Assembly: GCA_946566415.1 (NCBI GenBank)
Contig: CAMNWW010000058.1
Coordinates: forward strand, 1 to 10,425
Reading direction: 5' to 3'
Length of the DNA stretch: 10,425 nt
Source of the DNA: an uncultured Lachnospiraceae bacterium
Lineage (GTDB): Bacteria; Bacillota; Clostridia; Lachnospirales; Lachnospiraceae
Part shown: positions 1 through 7,354 of the stretch, in pieces
Layout: each line of letters opens with the position of its first letter
Numbering within the stretch: the first letter of the stretch is position 1
Made by a program: the position numbers and the translations under genes
Notes under the pieces: model-generated
The model's database searches: none
Seen by the model: only the letters and a program-made list of their open reading frames with translations
Told to the model about the DNA's origin: nothing

Positions 1-2
1 AC

Positions 3-875
3 GATGACATGTGGGTATTTCTGGATGATAGACTGGTTTGCGATATCGGTGGTGTGCATTCTTCTGTAGGCGAATATGTGGATCTTTGGGACTACATTCA
101 GAAGGAAGACAGAAAGAACCCGGATGGAGAGAAGACTTATAAATTAACCTTTTTCTATACAGAGCGAGGCGCTTCAGGTTCTACCTGCTGGATACATTTC
201 ACCCTGCCTAAAGTGACGGGCGGCGGTACGGAGACAGAAGATAATTTGTGTGAACTGAAGATTCAGAAACTCGTACAAAAAATAGAAGAGGGAGATAAAA
301 AGCCTTATGATAATGGCGGAGACTTTGAGTTCAAAGTCCAGCTTAAAACAGAGGACGGCAGGCTTTTGCCAGACGATTATTCCTACACGAAGTTTAATAA
401 AGACGGATCGGAAGCGGAGAAAGACATCATACTTCATAGTGGTAGCGGTTTTACATTAGGAAATGGAGAATATGTTGTCATAAAAAATTTACCGCCGAAT
501 GTACAATATGATATTAAAGAAATAGGCAAGGAATTGCGGCGTGCGCAATATGGAGGAATCTATTACGCCTGTGCGACAGATATATCGGGAAAGAGTTATG
601 CGAAAAATAGTACGCCCCCGATTGATAACAATTTGGCATTCACTCCGTCGTCGTATACAGTAGAAGATGAAAGTGACGCGGTAGTATCTGGACAAATCTC
701 CACAGGTATGCGTCATGACATCCTCTACACAAACAGATTCACAGTCTATAAACTTCCTTCCACCGGAGGTTCAGGTTTAAAACTATATACAATAGTCGGA
801 GGCTTGTTTATCCTATCCGGTGCAGGATTAGTATATAGAAAAAGGCGTAAGGAGGTGCTGCGAGGGAGAAGGTAA
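3..875 (+). CDS. LPSTGG-anchored surface protein, probable pilus tip adhesin (5' truncated)
   Basis: The reading frame is open from the left edge (Asp-Asp precedes the first Met at 9), so this is the C-terminal part of a larger protein and the Met at 9 is not the true start. The first visible residues, DDMWVFLDDRLVCDIGGVH, match the core of the fibro-slime/PA14-like domain (typically DDDVWVFI..LVxDLGGVH), an adhesive fold found in large surface proteins. A second domain of the DUF5979/DUF7601 (Cna-B-like) type follows, roughly nt 309-530, with an FEFKVQL strand and a YDIKEI E-box-like ending. The C-terminus is a textbook cell-wall sorting signal: LPSTGG at nt 753-770, a hydrophobic segment, then a basic tail (YRKRRKEVLRGRR). 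Its place just upstream of the shaft pilin, and its anchor, fit a tip adhesin added by class C sortase. The tip role is inferred; the anchoring is well supported. Confidence 0.85.
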   Translation, partial: DDMWVFLDDRLVCDIGGVHSSVGEYVDLWDYIQKEDRKNPDGEKTYKLTFFYTERGASGSTCWIHFTLPKVTGGGTETEDNLCELKIQKLVQKIEEGDKKPYDNGGDFEFKVQLKTEDGRLLPDDYSYTKFNKDGSEAEKDIILHSGSGFTLGNGEYVVIKNLPPNVQYDIKEIGKELRRAQYGGIYYACATDISGKSYAKNSTPPIDNNLAFTPSSYTVEDESDAVVSGQISTGMRHDILYTNRFTVYKLPSTGGSGLKLYTIVGGLFILSGAGLVYRKRRKEVLRGRR

Positions 876-895
876 GACGTGTGAGGGGCGGATTA

Positions 896-948
896 ATCGC
901 CTTGTAGAGACGGGCGCAGAACAAGCGTCAAAATAAGCAGTGCTCTAC
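896..948 (+). other. Weakly structured leader upstream of the shaft pilin
   Basis: The 114-nt gap between the tip gene and the shaft pilin has no convincing promoter hexamers. It contains complementary segments: GTAGAG at 904-909 can pair with CTCTAC at 943-948, with ACG/CGT (910-912, 926-928) inside. A competing CTTG/CAAG pair lies at 901-904 and 922-925. There is no T-tract, so it is not an intrinsic terminator. It may be an mRNA-stability or processing element, and chance pairing is possible. Confidence 0.25.
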
Positions 949-989
949 GCAGTAGTAGTAAAAATGAAAAAGAAAAGGAGAGAAAAATT

Positions 990-2810
990 ATGAAGAAAAT
1001 GAAAAAACTTTTTGCAGTGATTTTATCTTTAGCAATGGTTCTCGGAATGTGCATGGTAACATCTGCTGCACCCGAAGGCTCTAAAAAGCCGGAAGCAAAG
1101 GATCATGAGACAGCGACGGTAAGTAATGTGGAGAAAGACGCAAATATAATTGCATATAGGATCGTAGAACCACAATATAACGACAATGGTTTTTATGGAT
1201 TTAAACGGGCAAGTGGATTAACCGAAGCTGATTTGAAGGATCCTTTAAAGCCTGAATCAAATGAAGTTACAAAGATAGCACAAAGATTAATGGATACGGA
1301 AAATCCTCTGACAGGTTTGCTGTCAAATGAACAGTTAAATACTATAACTGGCTTAGAGACAATCGGTAGTAATACGTTTACAGCAGGAACAGCGGATGAG
1401 AAGGGACTTGCAACATTTACAGCTGAACTTACACCAGGATATTGGGTTGTTATCGTAACCGGTTCTGAAATCCAAGAAATATATAATCCTATGCTGGTAG
1501 GTGTGTACTATGACAAGACCGGTAGTGGTAGCAACAGTGTAGTACAAACGGATCCTGTTGATGCAAATACATCTTGGGATCTTACCACAACAGGTGTTTA
1601 TGCAAAGTCTGAGCCGCCAACAATTGATAAAAGCATTACAACTGAGGATACTAATACAGATGAAAGCGCTAACAGCGGTAGTGGCAATGATGTTGCAATC
1701 GGCGATACAGTAAGCTTTTTGATTGACACACAGATTCCTTCTTATAGCAAAAGTTACAAAGAAGTAAGTGTTAAGATTAAAGATACAATGGGTCAGGGAC
1801 TGGTATTAGCGGAGAATCCTAACATTGTTGTAAAAGTAAATGGAAATGAAGATGAAAATATAGTACCAGCTACCGATCCAGAGACTAACAAAACAAATTA
1901 TACAATTTCATATCCGGATCCGGCAACTAAAAACTTTCAAATTGCATTTGAATCCGAGTATGCTCTTGCTCACAGTGGACAGAAAGTATATGTTACGTAT
2001 GACGCTGTATTAACCGCAGATGCTGCTTATAACTTTAATGCAAATGTCAATAAGGCAAGTTTGGAGTATACAAATGATCCGACTGGAGAAACAAATGAGA
2101 TAGATGACAGAACTTATACTTATACATTTGGTATTGATGCAAGCATAAACGGTCTGAAAGATGATATAACAAAAGAAGTTTGGAAGACTGGGTCAAGACT
2201 TGTGAACGGACAGACTGAAAAGTTTGGCTTGAATGGTGCAATATTCGCTTTAACGAGAGAGGACGGAAAAGTTTATTATACTGAATCAGGTAAAGGTGAA
2301 GTAACCTTAGATAAGGATGGGAATGTTACACCAAAGGAAAATGGCTTCCGATATCCTACAGATGCAAATGGTAAATATGATGGTTACCTCGCGTTTAAAG
2401 GACTTGATGTAGGAAAGTATACACTCCAGGAAATTAAAGCACCGGATGGATGGTCTTTAAATAATGCAGAAATTCCTGTAGAAATTCAGGCAACGTATAA
2501 TACTGATGGTACATTAAAGAGCTATAGTATCTTAGTCAATGGAACAGTAATTGACGGAGAAGAAAATGGTAAGAAAGATTCTACCTATAACGTTGGTGAG
2601 TATAAGGCAGATCCAGTATCAGAGGATAAGATTCCGGTAAACCAGATTGAGAATCCAGAGTCAGATACTCAGGAAATTCCGAACACCCAGCTTTCAGAAC
2701 TTCCTTCAACCGGTGGTATCGGTACAACGATCTTTACGATCGGCGGATGTGTTATCATGATTGCAGCAGCAGCATTATTCTTCGCAAGCCGCAAGAAATC
2801 TCAGAAGTAA
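990..2810 (+). CDS. Major (shaft) pilin, SpaA/FimA-type isopeptide-forming, LPSTGG-anchored
   Basis: This 606-residue backbone pilin of a sortase-assembled pilus starts at an ATG 9 nt after an AAGGAG (975-980). The Sec signal peptide covers residues 1 to about 27, ending TSAA. A Trp-Asp-Leu...Val-Tyr-Ala-Lys stretch (W196 to K206) resembles the pilin motif WxxxVxVYPK; K206 is the candidate lysine that sortase links to the Thr of the next subunit. The next domain (about 211-365) looks like the fimbrial isopeptide-formation D2 domain, opening TIDKSI (K214) and closing ASLEYTND (N362), the usual Lys/Asn positions of an internal isopeptide bond. The last domain (about 380-550) is SpaA/Cna-B-like, with LNGAIFAL and an E-box YTLQEIKAPDGW (E481). 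The C-terminus has LPSTGG at 571-576, a hydrophobic helix and RKKSQK. The gene is clearly AT-richer than the genes after 3019. The pilin assignment is firm; the individual bond residues are predicted from family patterns. Confidence 0.95.
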   Translation: MKKMKKLFAVILSLAMVLGMCMVTSAAPEGSKKPEAKDHETATVSNVEKDANIIAYRIVEPQYNDNGFYGFKRASGLTEADLKDPLKPESNEVTKIAQRLMDTENPLTGLLSNEQLNTITGLETIGSNTFTAGTADEKGLATFTAELTPGYWVVIVTGSEIQEIYNPMLVGVYYDKTGSGSNSVVQTDPVDANTSWDLTTTGVYAKSEPPTIDKSITTEDTNTDESANSGSGNDVAIGDTVSFLIDTQIPSYSKSYKEVSVKIKDTMGQGLVLAENPNIVVKVNGNEDENIVPATDPETNKTNYTISYPDPATKNFQIAFESEYALAHSGQKVYVTYDAVLTADAAYNFNANVNKASLEYTNDPTGETNEIDDRTYTYTFGIDASINGLKDDITKEVWKTGSRLVNGQTEKFGLNGAIFALTREDGKVYYTESGKGEVTLDKDGNVTPKENGFRYPTDANGKYDGYLAFKGLDVGKYTLQEIKAPDGWSLNNAEIPVEIQATYNTDGTLKSYSILVNGTVIDGEENGKKDSTYNVGEYKADPVSEDKIPVNQIENPESDTQEIPNTQLSELPSTGGIGTTIFTIGGCVIMIAAAALFFASRKKSQK

Positions 2811-2824
2811 TTACCTCTAAAATT

Positions 2825-2944
2825 CACCGCCGAATAGGTGGTATGGATCCAGGGATGCCGAGTGTACCCGACAGAGGCGCAGGAGGCATTACCACTTAAG
2901 TAATTATCTGATGAACAGAAGTACATGAGTCGCCCACATGGCGA
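2825..2944 (+). other. Candidate structured RNA between shaft pilin and sortase
   Basis: The 208-nt gap 2811-3018 has no credible gene. Its first part can fold: 2835-2845 pairs with 2887-2898 in an 11-bp stem containing one G-T wobble and one bulged base. CACC at 2825-2828 can instead pair with GGTG at 2837-2840, giving an alternative fold. The loop contains further complementary GCC/GGC segments. A separate small hairpin, TCGCC/GGCGA around CACAT, lies at 2930-2944. I do not recognise a known riboswitch or T-box. It may set the ratio of abundant pilin to low-abundance sortase mRNA, which is inference. Confidence 0.4.
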
Positions 2945-2964
2945 TGAGATATGCAAAGTAACAT

Positions 2965-2986
2965 CCCCGGGGCATATGCCCCGGGG
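2965..2986. repeat. Perfect 22-bp GC-rich palindrome upstream of the sortase genes
   Basis: CCCCGGGG, CATATG, CCCCGGGG reads identically on both strands and would form a very stable hairpin in RNA. The bases after it are TAATAAGAAAT, not a T-run, so it is not a standard intrinsic terminator. ATATGC at 2949-2954 can pair with GCATAT at 2972-2977 inside the palindrome, so an alternative hairpin could compete with the strong one. Plausible roles are an RNase-blocking or partial-attenuation hairpin between shaft pilin and sortases, or a binding site for a dimeric protein. Confidence 0.6.
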
Positions 2987-3018
2987 TAATAAGAAATACA
3001 GCTACAAGGAGAGTCCGG

Positions 3019-3933
3019 ATGAAAAAAGGTGTAAGAATCATTTTAATAAGCGTACTATTTTTAGCCGGATTGTCCTTGTTGCTGTACCCCTTCGTAGCCA
3101 ATCAGTGGAATACCTACAGGCAGAAACAGTTGATAAGCGATTACAACAGAACTGTGGCCGCGAAAGAAGCGGCAGGACTGATCGACTATGAGGAGGAATG
3201 GTCGAAGGCAGAGGCATATAATCAGGCTTTGCTCCCCAGCATCCTTCCAGATTCCTTTGCCGAGGCGGAGGCGCATGAGGAGGATTCAGCGTATATGGCA
3301 TGCCTGAACCTGACGGGGGACGGCGTGATGGGAACCGTGGAGATTCCGAAGATCAAGATTACGCTTCCGATCTACCATACCACGGAAGAAAAATATTTAC
3401 AGGACGCGGCAGGGCATCTGGAAGGCAGTTCTCTTCCTATCGGCGGGGAGAACACCCACGCGGTTATTTCCGCACACCGGGGACTTCCAAGCGCGGCGCT
3501 GTTTACTGATTTGGATAAGATGGGGGAAGGGGATCATTTCCTCCTTCATGTGCTTGATGACACCCTCTGTTACGAAGTGGATAAGATCACGATTGTCGAG
3601 CCTGAGGATACAGACGGCTTGGCGGTGGAGGATGGAATGGATCTGGTAACGCTCCTGACCTGTACTCCTTATGCAGTAAACAGCCACAGAATGCTGGTTC
3701 GGGGACACCGGGTTCCCTATGTTCCGGGAGAGTTTGACGACGAGAGCGTACCGCTTTCCAATATGAGTTTCCATACCAATTATCTGCTCTGGGTGATTGT
3801 AGGGCTTGCGGTTACCGGAGGGTTCTGTGCATTCCTCTATAAGAGAGAGAAGAAGAGGAGGGCGGCGATGCCGCAGGCTTCCGGGGATAACGTCCAGGCT
3901 GAGGCGCAGTCAGAAACGCCGAATAAGGAGTAA
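3019..3933 (+). CDS. Class C (pilin-polymerising) sortase 1
   Basis: This is a membrane transpeptidase that cleaves LPXTG-type signals between Thr and Gly and joins pilin subunits through a lysine amide bond on the outer face of the membrane. At 304 residues it has normal class C length. There is an N-terminal membrane segment (about 6-26) and the typical second C-terminal one (about 254-274), followed by a basic, polar tail. The catalytic triad is readable: H153 in SAHRGLPS, C215 in TLLTCTPY and R224 in NSHRMLVRGHR. The lid region that usually carries Asp-Pro-aromatic instead reads ILPDSF (about 75-80), without the DP pair. The start has AAGGAG at 3006-3011, 7 nt upstream. It is followed 6 nt later by a second, closely similar sortase. 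Either enzyme could polymerise the shaft, or one could add a minor subunit; the sequence does not separate these roles. Confidence 0.95.
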   Translation: MKKGVRIILISVLFLAGLSLLLYPFVANQWNTYRQKQLISDYNRTVAAKEAAGLIDYEEEWSKAEAYNQALLPSILPDSFAEAEAHEEDSAYMACLNLTGDGVMGTVEIPKIKITLPIYHTTEEKYLQDAAGHLEGSSLPIGGENTHAVISAHRGLPSAALFTDLDKMGEGDHFLLHVLDDTLCYEVDKITIVEPEDTDGLAVEDGMDLVTLLTCTPYAVNSHRMLVRGHRVPYVPGEFDDESVPLSNMSFHTNYLLWVIVGLAVTGGFCAFLYKREKKRRAAMPQASGDNVQAEAQSETPNKE

Positions 3934-3939
3934 CTATAT

Positions 3940-4848
3940 ATGAAAAGGAAGATCATGACCTTTTTAACAGGACTGTTGTTCATAGTTGGTTTCGGGATTT
4001 TGGCATATCCCACCATTTCCAATCAGTGGAATACCTACAGGCAGTCGCAGCTCATTTCCAACTACGAAAATGTAGTAAGCCAGATGAGCGAGGAGGATTT
4101 TGAAGAGGTCTGGGCGGCGGCAAGAAGCTACAACCAGACGTTTGAACAGAACAGCATACGGAGCGATGTGTTCGGCATCAGTAAGTCCGAAGACATGACG
4201 GAGACGGAGTACTGGAAGGTGCTGAACGTAGCCGGGGACGGGATCATGGGTTACCTCACAATACCGAAGATCAATATCCGGCTGAGCATTTACCATGGCA
4301 CGAACGAAGATGTTCTCCAGACAGGAGTCGGACACTTGAACGGTACAAAGCTTCCGATCGGGGGCGAGAGCAACCACAGCGTTCTGTCCGCGCACCGGGG
4401 ACTTCCCAGCGCAATGCTTTTTACAGATATCGACCAATTAGGAAGAGGCGACAGGTTCTATCTGCACATCCTTAACGAGGATATGGCGTACGAGGTGGAC
4501 CAGATCCTTCCGATGATGGATAAAGACGACATCGACGGTTTGGAAGAGGCGCTTAAGATTGAGGAAGGGCAGGATCAGGTGACATTGTACACCTGCACGC
4601 CTTATGGAGTGAACAGCCACCGCCTTCTGGTACGTGGGCACAGGGTGCCCTACGATGGAGAATTGGAATCTACGCCTGTAGAATCAATGGTGCAGGCGAT
4701 TCAGAACTATTACATGCTGTATTTATTACTCGGTCTTGGAGTGACGGTACTTGGAATCTTCATCATGCGCCGTTTCATGAAATCAAGATCTAAGAAAGAG
4801 CAACGAAACGAGGAGCGTAAGGAGGGAGAAAGTTGTGAAGATAAGTAA
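3940..4848 (+). CDS. Class C (pilin-polymerising) sortase 2
   Basis: This second pilin sortase has 302 residues, with membrane helices at about 6-24 and 257-276. Catalytic residues are H152 (SAHRGLPS), C219 (TLYTCTPY) and R228 (NSHRLLVRGHR). It resembles sortase 1 along its length, including SNQWNTYRQ near the N-terminus, where 26 nt are identical between the genes (3098-3123 and 4019-4044). This suggests tandem duplication. The lid stretch (NSIRSDVFGISKSED, about 71-85) also lacks the usual Asp-Pro-aromatic trio. Its ribosome binding site AAGGAG (3925-3930) overlaps the end of the upstream gene. Its own 3' end overlaps the next gene by 14 nt, so translational coupling is likely. In multi-sortase pilus loci the paralogues often differ in substrate (shaft versus accessory pilin), and the same may apply here. 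Confidence 0.95.
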   Translation: MKRKIMTFLTGLLFIVGFGILAYPTISNQWNTYRQSQLISNYENVVSQMSEEDFEEVWAAARSYNQTFEQNSIRSDVFGISKSEDMTETEYWKVLNVAGDGIMGYLTIPKINIRLSIYHGTNEDVLQTGVGHLNGTKLPIGGESNHSVLSAHRGLPSAMLFTDIDQLGRGDRFYLHILNEDMAYEVDQILPMMDKDDIDGLEEALKIEEGQDQVTLYTCTPYGVNSHRLLVRGHRVPYDGELESTPVESMVQAIQNYYMLYLLLGLGVTVLGIFIMRRFMKSRSKKEQRNEERKEGESCEDK

Positions 4849-5974
4849 GAACTTTAGAAAAGGATGTGTGTTGGCGCTGGCAGGACTGTTGGCGATCCCT
4901 TGTCTGTCCCTTATGCAGACACAGGCGGCAGGGGCGATTGATGTAGATGCCAGGTGCAGCCTTACGGTATCGGTGGATAAGACGGTACTCATGGAAGGGG
5001 AAGGCGCCGGGGACCAGACATTACTCCAGTACAAGAAAGATTTTGCGAAGGTAGAGATTCCTGTCTCCATTTACCGGGTGGCCCAGGTGGACGCGGTAGG
5101 GAAATACACCGGAATCGATGATTTCACCGGAATGGATTTCACCGCCCTTAGCAGTGAGACGACTGCGGCGGACTGGATGACCCTGGCAGAAGAAGCAGAA
5201 GGGATTTTGGAAGAAGCAAAGCCGGAGGCTGCGGGAACAGAGCGTGTGAAGACGGCGGGAAGCGGCGACACGGCGACGGCGACATTTACCGATCTGGCAA
5301 CGGGACTGTATCTGGTCGTGCCGGAGGCAACTTATAATGATGTATACACCGCAAGATATGTATTTACCCCGTATCTGACAGCTCTTCCGGGCAATCCCTA
5401 TGCGACGGGCGGCGGTACGGGAGACGACGCTTACGGTACAGGCGAAGACAGATGGGAGTACGATACGACCATCGGACTGAAAGCGGCGGCGGAGCCGCAG
5501 GTCGGAAAGCTGACCATAATGAAGACTTTGAGCAATTTCAATGAGACTTTAGGACGCGTTTCCTTTGTTTTCGAGGTCATCGGACGGGATACGGACGGTA
5601 CGGTAGTTTATAAGAATATCATCAGTACGACCCATGACACTGCGGACACTCAGTCTGTGACATTGGAGAATATCCCGGCAGGATGTCGTGTGACGGTGAC
5701 AGAGGTTTACGACGGTCCGAGTTATACATTCGACAGTCCGACTGTAGTTTCTGATCTTCTTATCTGGTCCGACGCGGCGATTGCGGCGAAGGAAGCAGGA
5801 GAGGGAAGTGCGGCGATCGCAGACGCGGTGATCCCGGTAGCGCCGTTTACCAACAGATATGACGAAGGAAACCGCGGAGGCTACGGTGTCACGAATCAGT
5901 TTGAACGGGATGAGGACGGAGGATGGAGTTGGAGTACGTCGATCCCTGTGACCCCGGCGCCGGAGGCAGAGTAG
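4835..5974 (+). CDS. Secreted pilin-like protein without sorting signal (candidate minor pilin)
   Basis: The gene starts at GTG 4835, placed about 10 nt after a strong AAGGAGGGAG; no ATG lies nearby in frame, and the encoded KISKNFRKG plus hydrophobic stretch is a good Sec signal peptide (residues 1 to about 32, ending QAA). The 379-residue product has a first domain (about 40-180) with a Cna-B-like TGLYLVVPEATY ending. A linker with Trp-Glu-Tyr...Leu-Lys (W207-K216) has the W-x8-K spacing of the pilin motif. A DUF5979-type domain (about 224-300) ends VTVTEVYDG (E290). The C-terminus is VTPAPEAE: there is no LPXTG, hydrophobic helix or basic tail. No sorting signal appears in the other frames just past the stop, so frameshift loss is not evident. 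Between the sortases and the SipW-type module, a minor or basal pilin role is plausible but inferred. Confidence 0.8.
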   Translation: MKISKNFRKGCVLALAGLLAIPCLSLMQTQAAGAIDVDARCSLTVSVDKTVLMEGEGAGDQTLLQYKKDFAKVEIPVSIYRVAQVDAVGKYTGIDDFTGMDFTALSSETTAADWMTLAEEAEGILEEAKPEAAGTERVKTAGSGDTATATFTDLATGLYLVVPEATYNDVYTARYVFTPYLTALPGNPYATGGGTGDDAYGTGEDRWEYDTTIGLKAAAEPQVGKLTIMKTLSNFNETLGRVSFVFEVIGRDTDGTVVYKNIISTTHDTADTQSVTLENIPAGCRVTVTEVYDGPSYTFDSPTVVSDLLIWSDAAIAAKEAGEGSAAIADAVIPVAPFTNRYDEGNRGGYGVTNQFERDEDGGWSWSTSIPVTPAPEAE

Positions 5975-5987
5975 GAAAGGAGCTGCG

Positions 5988-6581
5988 GTGAATATGAGAA
6001 TAATGAGAAAGTATGGAAAGATAGTGGGAATGTCGGCGGCAGCCCTTGCTTTGACAGCGGCTCTTACGGTAGAAAGCTCCATGGCGTATTTTACAACCTA
6101 TGTATCGGCGGGCGGAAGCGAGATCGTGAACCTGCGGACGCAGACGGAAATCCATGAGGACGTGAGCGAGATGACGAAGCATATCGGGATCACGAACACA
6201 TCCCCGGAGAATGATTGTTTTGTACGTGTGAAAGTATTTTACGTAGACGACGATAAGATTACGATCGACTATATTCCGGAAGCAGGGCATGAGGACGAAT
6301 GGTATTATGATGATTCCAGCGACCCGGTGCTTGGCGGATATTGGTATTACCGTCCGCTGCTCGAAGCAGGAAAGACAACGTCGATCCTGGATGCGAAGAT
6401 CAATGTGCCGCAGAGTAAGGAAGAATTTGACAAGGATCAGTTCAATGTAGTGGTAATCTACGAATTTACTCCGGCGATTTATGACGACGACGGAAATGTT
6501 ACTTACGATTGGTCAAAGAAGCTTGACCTGGAATATGAAAACGTTCCGGAAACGCAAGGAGAGGGGGAAGAAACTGAATGA
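5988..6581 (+). CDS. TasA/CalY-like exported protein with SipW-dependent-type signal peptide
   Basis: The GTG at 5988 is preferred because AAAGGAG (5976-5982) sits 5 nt upstream; in-frame ATGs at 5994 and 6003 are alternatives. The 197-residue product has a basic start, a hydrophobic run (about 13-28) and then SSMAYFTTYVSAGG (30-43). This resembles the AYFTD-type cleavage region of TasA, CotN and camelysin proteins, which are matured by the SipW peptidase. The mature part is acidic and probably beta-rich, with a TNTSPENDCFVRVKVFY strand typical of this family (about 69-85) and a long acidic end. There is no sorting signal or C-terminal helix. The gene shares an ATGA overlap with the next one, and a SipW gene lies 3 kb downstream in the same operon. 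Assembly into a fibre is a family-based inference. Confidence 0.75.
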   Translation: MNMRIMRKYGKIVGMSAAALALTAALTVESSMAYFTTYVSAGGSEIVNLRTQTEIHEDVSEMTKHIGITNTSPENDCFVRVKVFYVDDDKITIDYIPEAGHEDEWYYDDSSDPVLGGYWYYRPLLEAGKTTSILDAKINVPQSKEEFDKDQFNVVVIYEFTPAIYDDDGNVTYDWSKKLDLEYENVPETQGEGEETE

Positions 6582-7339
6582 AGAAGCAAAAAAGATCTTC
6601 TCGGGGAAAGAATCTGACCTATGTCCTGTTAGCTCTGGCAGTCGTATTCCTTCTGGGGAGCGCCGTGGGAAGCACGCGGGCGGCCCTGAACTATTACAGT
6701 GAGAATTATACGGCGCAGATTGTGGTTTCCCAGATCGGCGTACAGCTTAATGAGAATGGGAAACTAGTGAGCAGCCGGGATTATGATGAAGACGAGTGGG
6801 TAACGACCACCAACAACAATGCAGGCCAGGGGGCTACTTACGGAAGCCTGCTTCAGAATATGCTCCCGAAGGGCGAGAAGCTGGCTCTCAATAAGGTATA
6901 TGACGAGAAACTGACTGTAACGAACAGCGGCGATATCGACGAATATGTACGCGTCCGTATCTATAAGTACTGGATGCAGGACGGAAAGAAAGTAACGACA
7001 TTATCTCCGAAGCTGATCGACCTAAAGCTTGTGAATGAAGGGCAGTGGGTCAAGGGACCGAATTATACGGAAGAAGGCGAGTGCACGGAGCTGTACTATA
7101 AAGGCATCCTTCCGGCAGGCCAGGAGACGGCGGCATTTGCGGACGGTATCCGTATCGACGGAAGCATCGCCCTGGACGCGAAGGTTGAGACAAAGGGAAA
7201 TATCATTACTACGGTTTACAAATATGACGGCGCAGAATTTCATGTGGATGTTGAGGTAGACGCGGTGCAGACACATAACGCACAGGAAGCGATCCGAAGC
7301 GCATGGGGAATCGACGCAAGGGCTCTTGGGATTCTGTAA
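6578..7339 (+). CDS. Second TasA-like exported protein, SipW-type N-terminus
   Basis: The ATG at 6578 overlaps the preceding stop (ATGA) and follows a long AAGGAGAGGGGG, so coupled translation is expected. The 253-residue product has a very basic N-terminus, a hydrophobic segment (about 14-30) and STRAALNYYSENYTAQI (32-48). That stretch resembles the SipW-type cleavage region, with RAALNYYSE in place of MAYFTT. The mature part includes a KLTVTNSGDIDEYVRVRIYKYW strand pair (about 111-132), recalling the conserved VxNxGxxxxYVRVxI segment of TasA-like proteins. It ends VDAVQTHNAQEAIRSAWGIDA. No LPXTG or C-terminal membrane helix is present. It is probably a partner or second subunit of the protein before it. 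The function is inferred from architecture and from the co-transcribed peptidase. Confidence 0.7.
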   Translation: MKKQKRSSRGKNLTYVLLALAVVFLLGSAVGSTRAALNYYSENYTAQIVVSQIGVQLNENGKLVSSRDYDEDEWVTTTNNNAGQGATYGSLLQNMLPKGEKLALNKVYDEKLTVTNSGDIDEYVRVRIYKYWMQDGKKVTTLSPKLIDLKLVNEGQWVKGPNYTEEGECTELYYKGILPAGQETAAFADGIRIDGSIALDAKVETKGNIITTVYKYDGAEFHVDVEVDAVQTHNAQEAIRSAWGIDARALGIL

Positions 7340-7354
7340 AGGAGGAGTGAAGGA

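Noticed and set aside
2908..2930. CTGATGA resembling a hammerhead ribozyme core
   Set aside because: No GAAA partner box and no flanking stems with the required geometry were found nearby.
2965..3000. The 22-bp palindrome as an intrinsic terminator
   Set aside because: It is not followed by a T-run, and the next gene has no convincing promoter of its own between it and the palindrome.
2925..3191. An 88-codon + strand open frame spanning the intergenic hairpins and the start of sortase 1
   Set aside because: It runs across the palindrome and overlaps the well-supported sortase start in another frame, and its product has no recognisable features.
5384..5401. LPGNP in the secreted pilin-like protein as a possible sorting signal
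   Set aside because: It is internal (residues 184-188), lacks Thr-Gly, and is not followed by a hydrophobic helix or basic tail.
5549..6082. Long minus-strand open frame of 177 codons
   Set aside because: It is antisense to two well-supported + strand genes in a GC-rich stretch and has an Arg/Cys-rich composition typical of a shadow frame.
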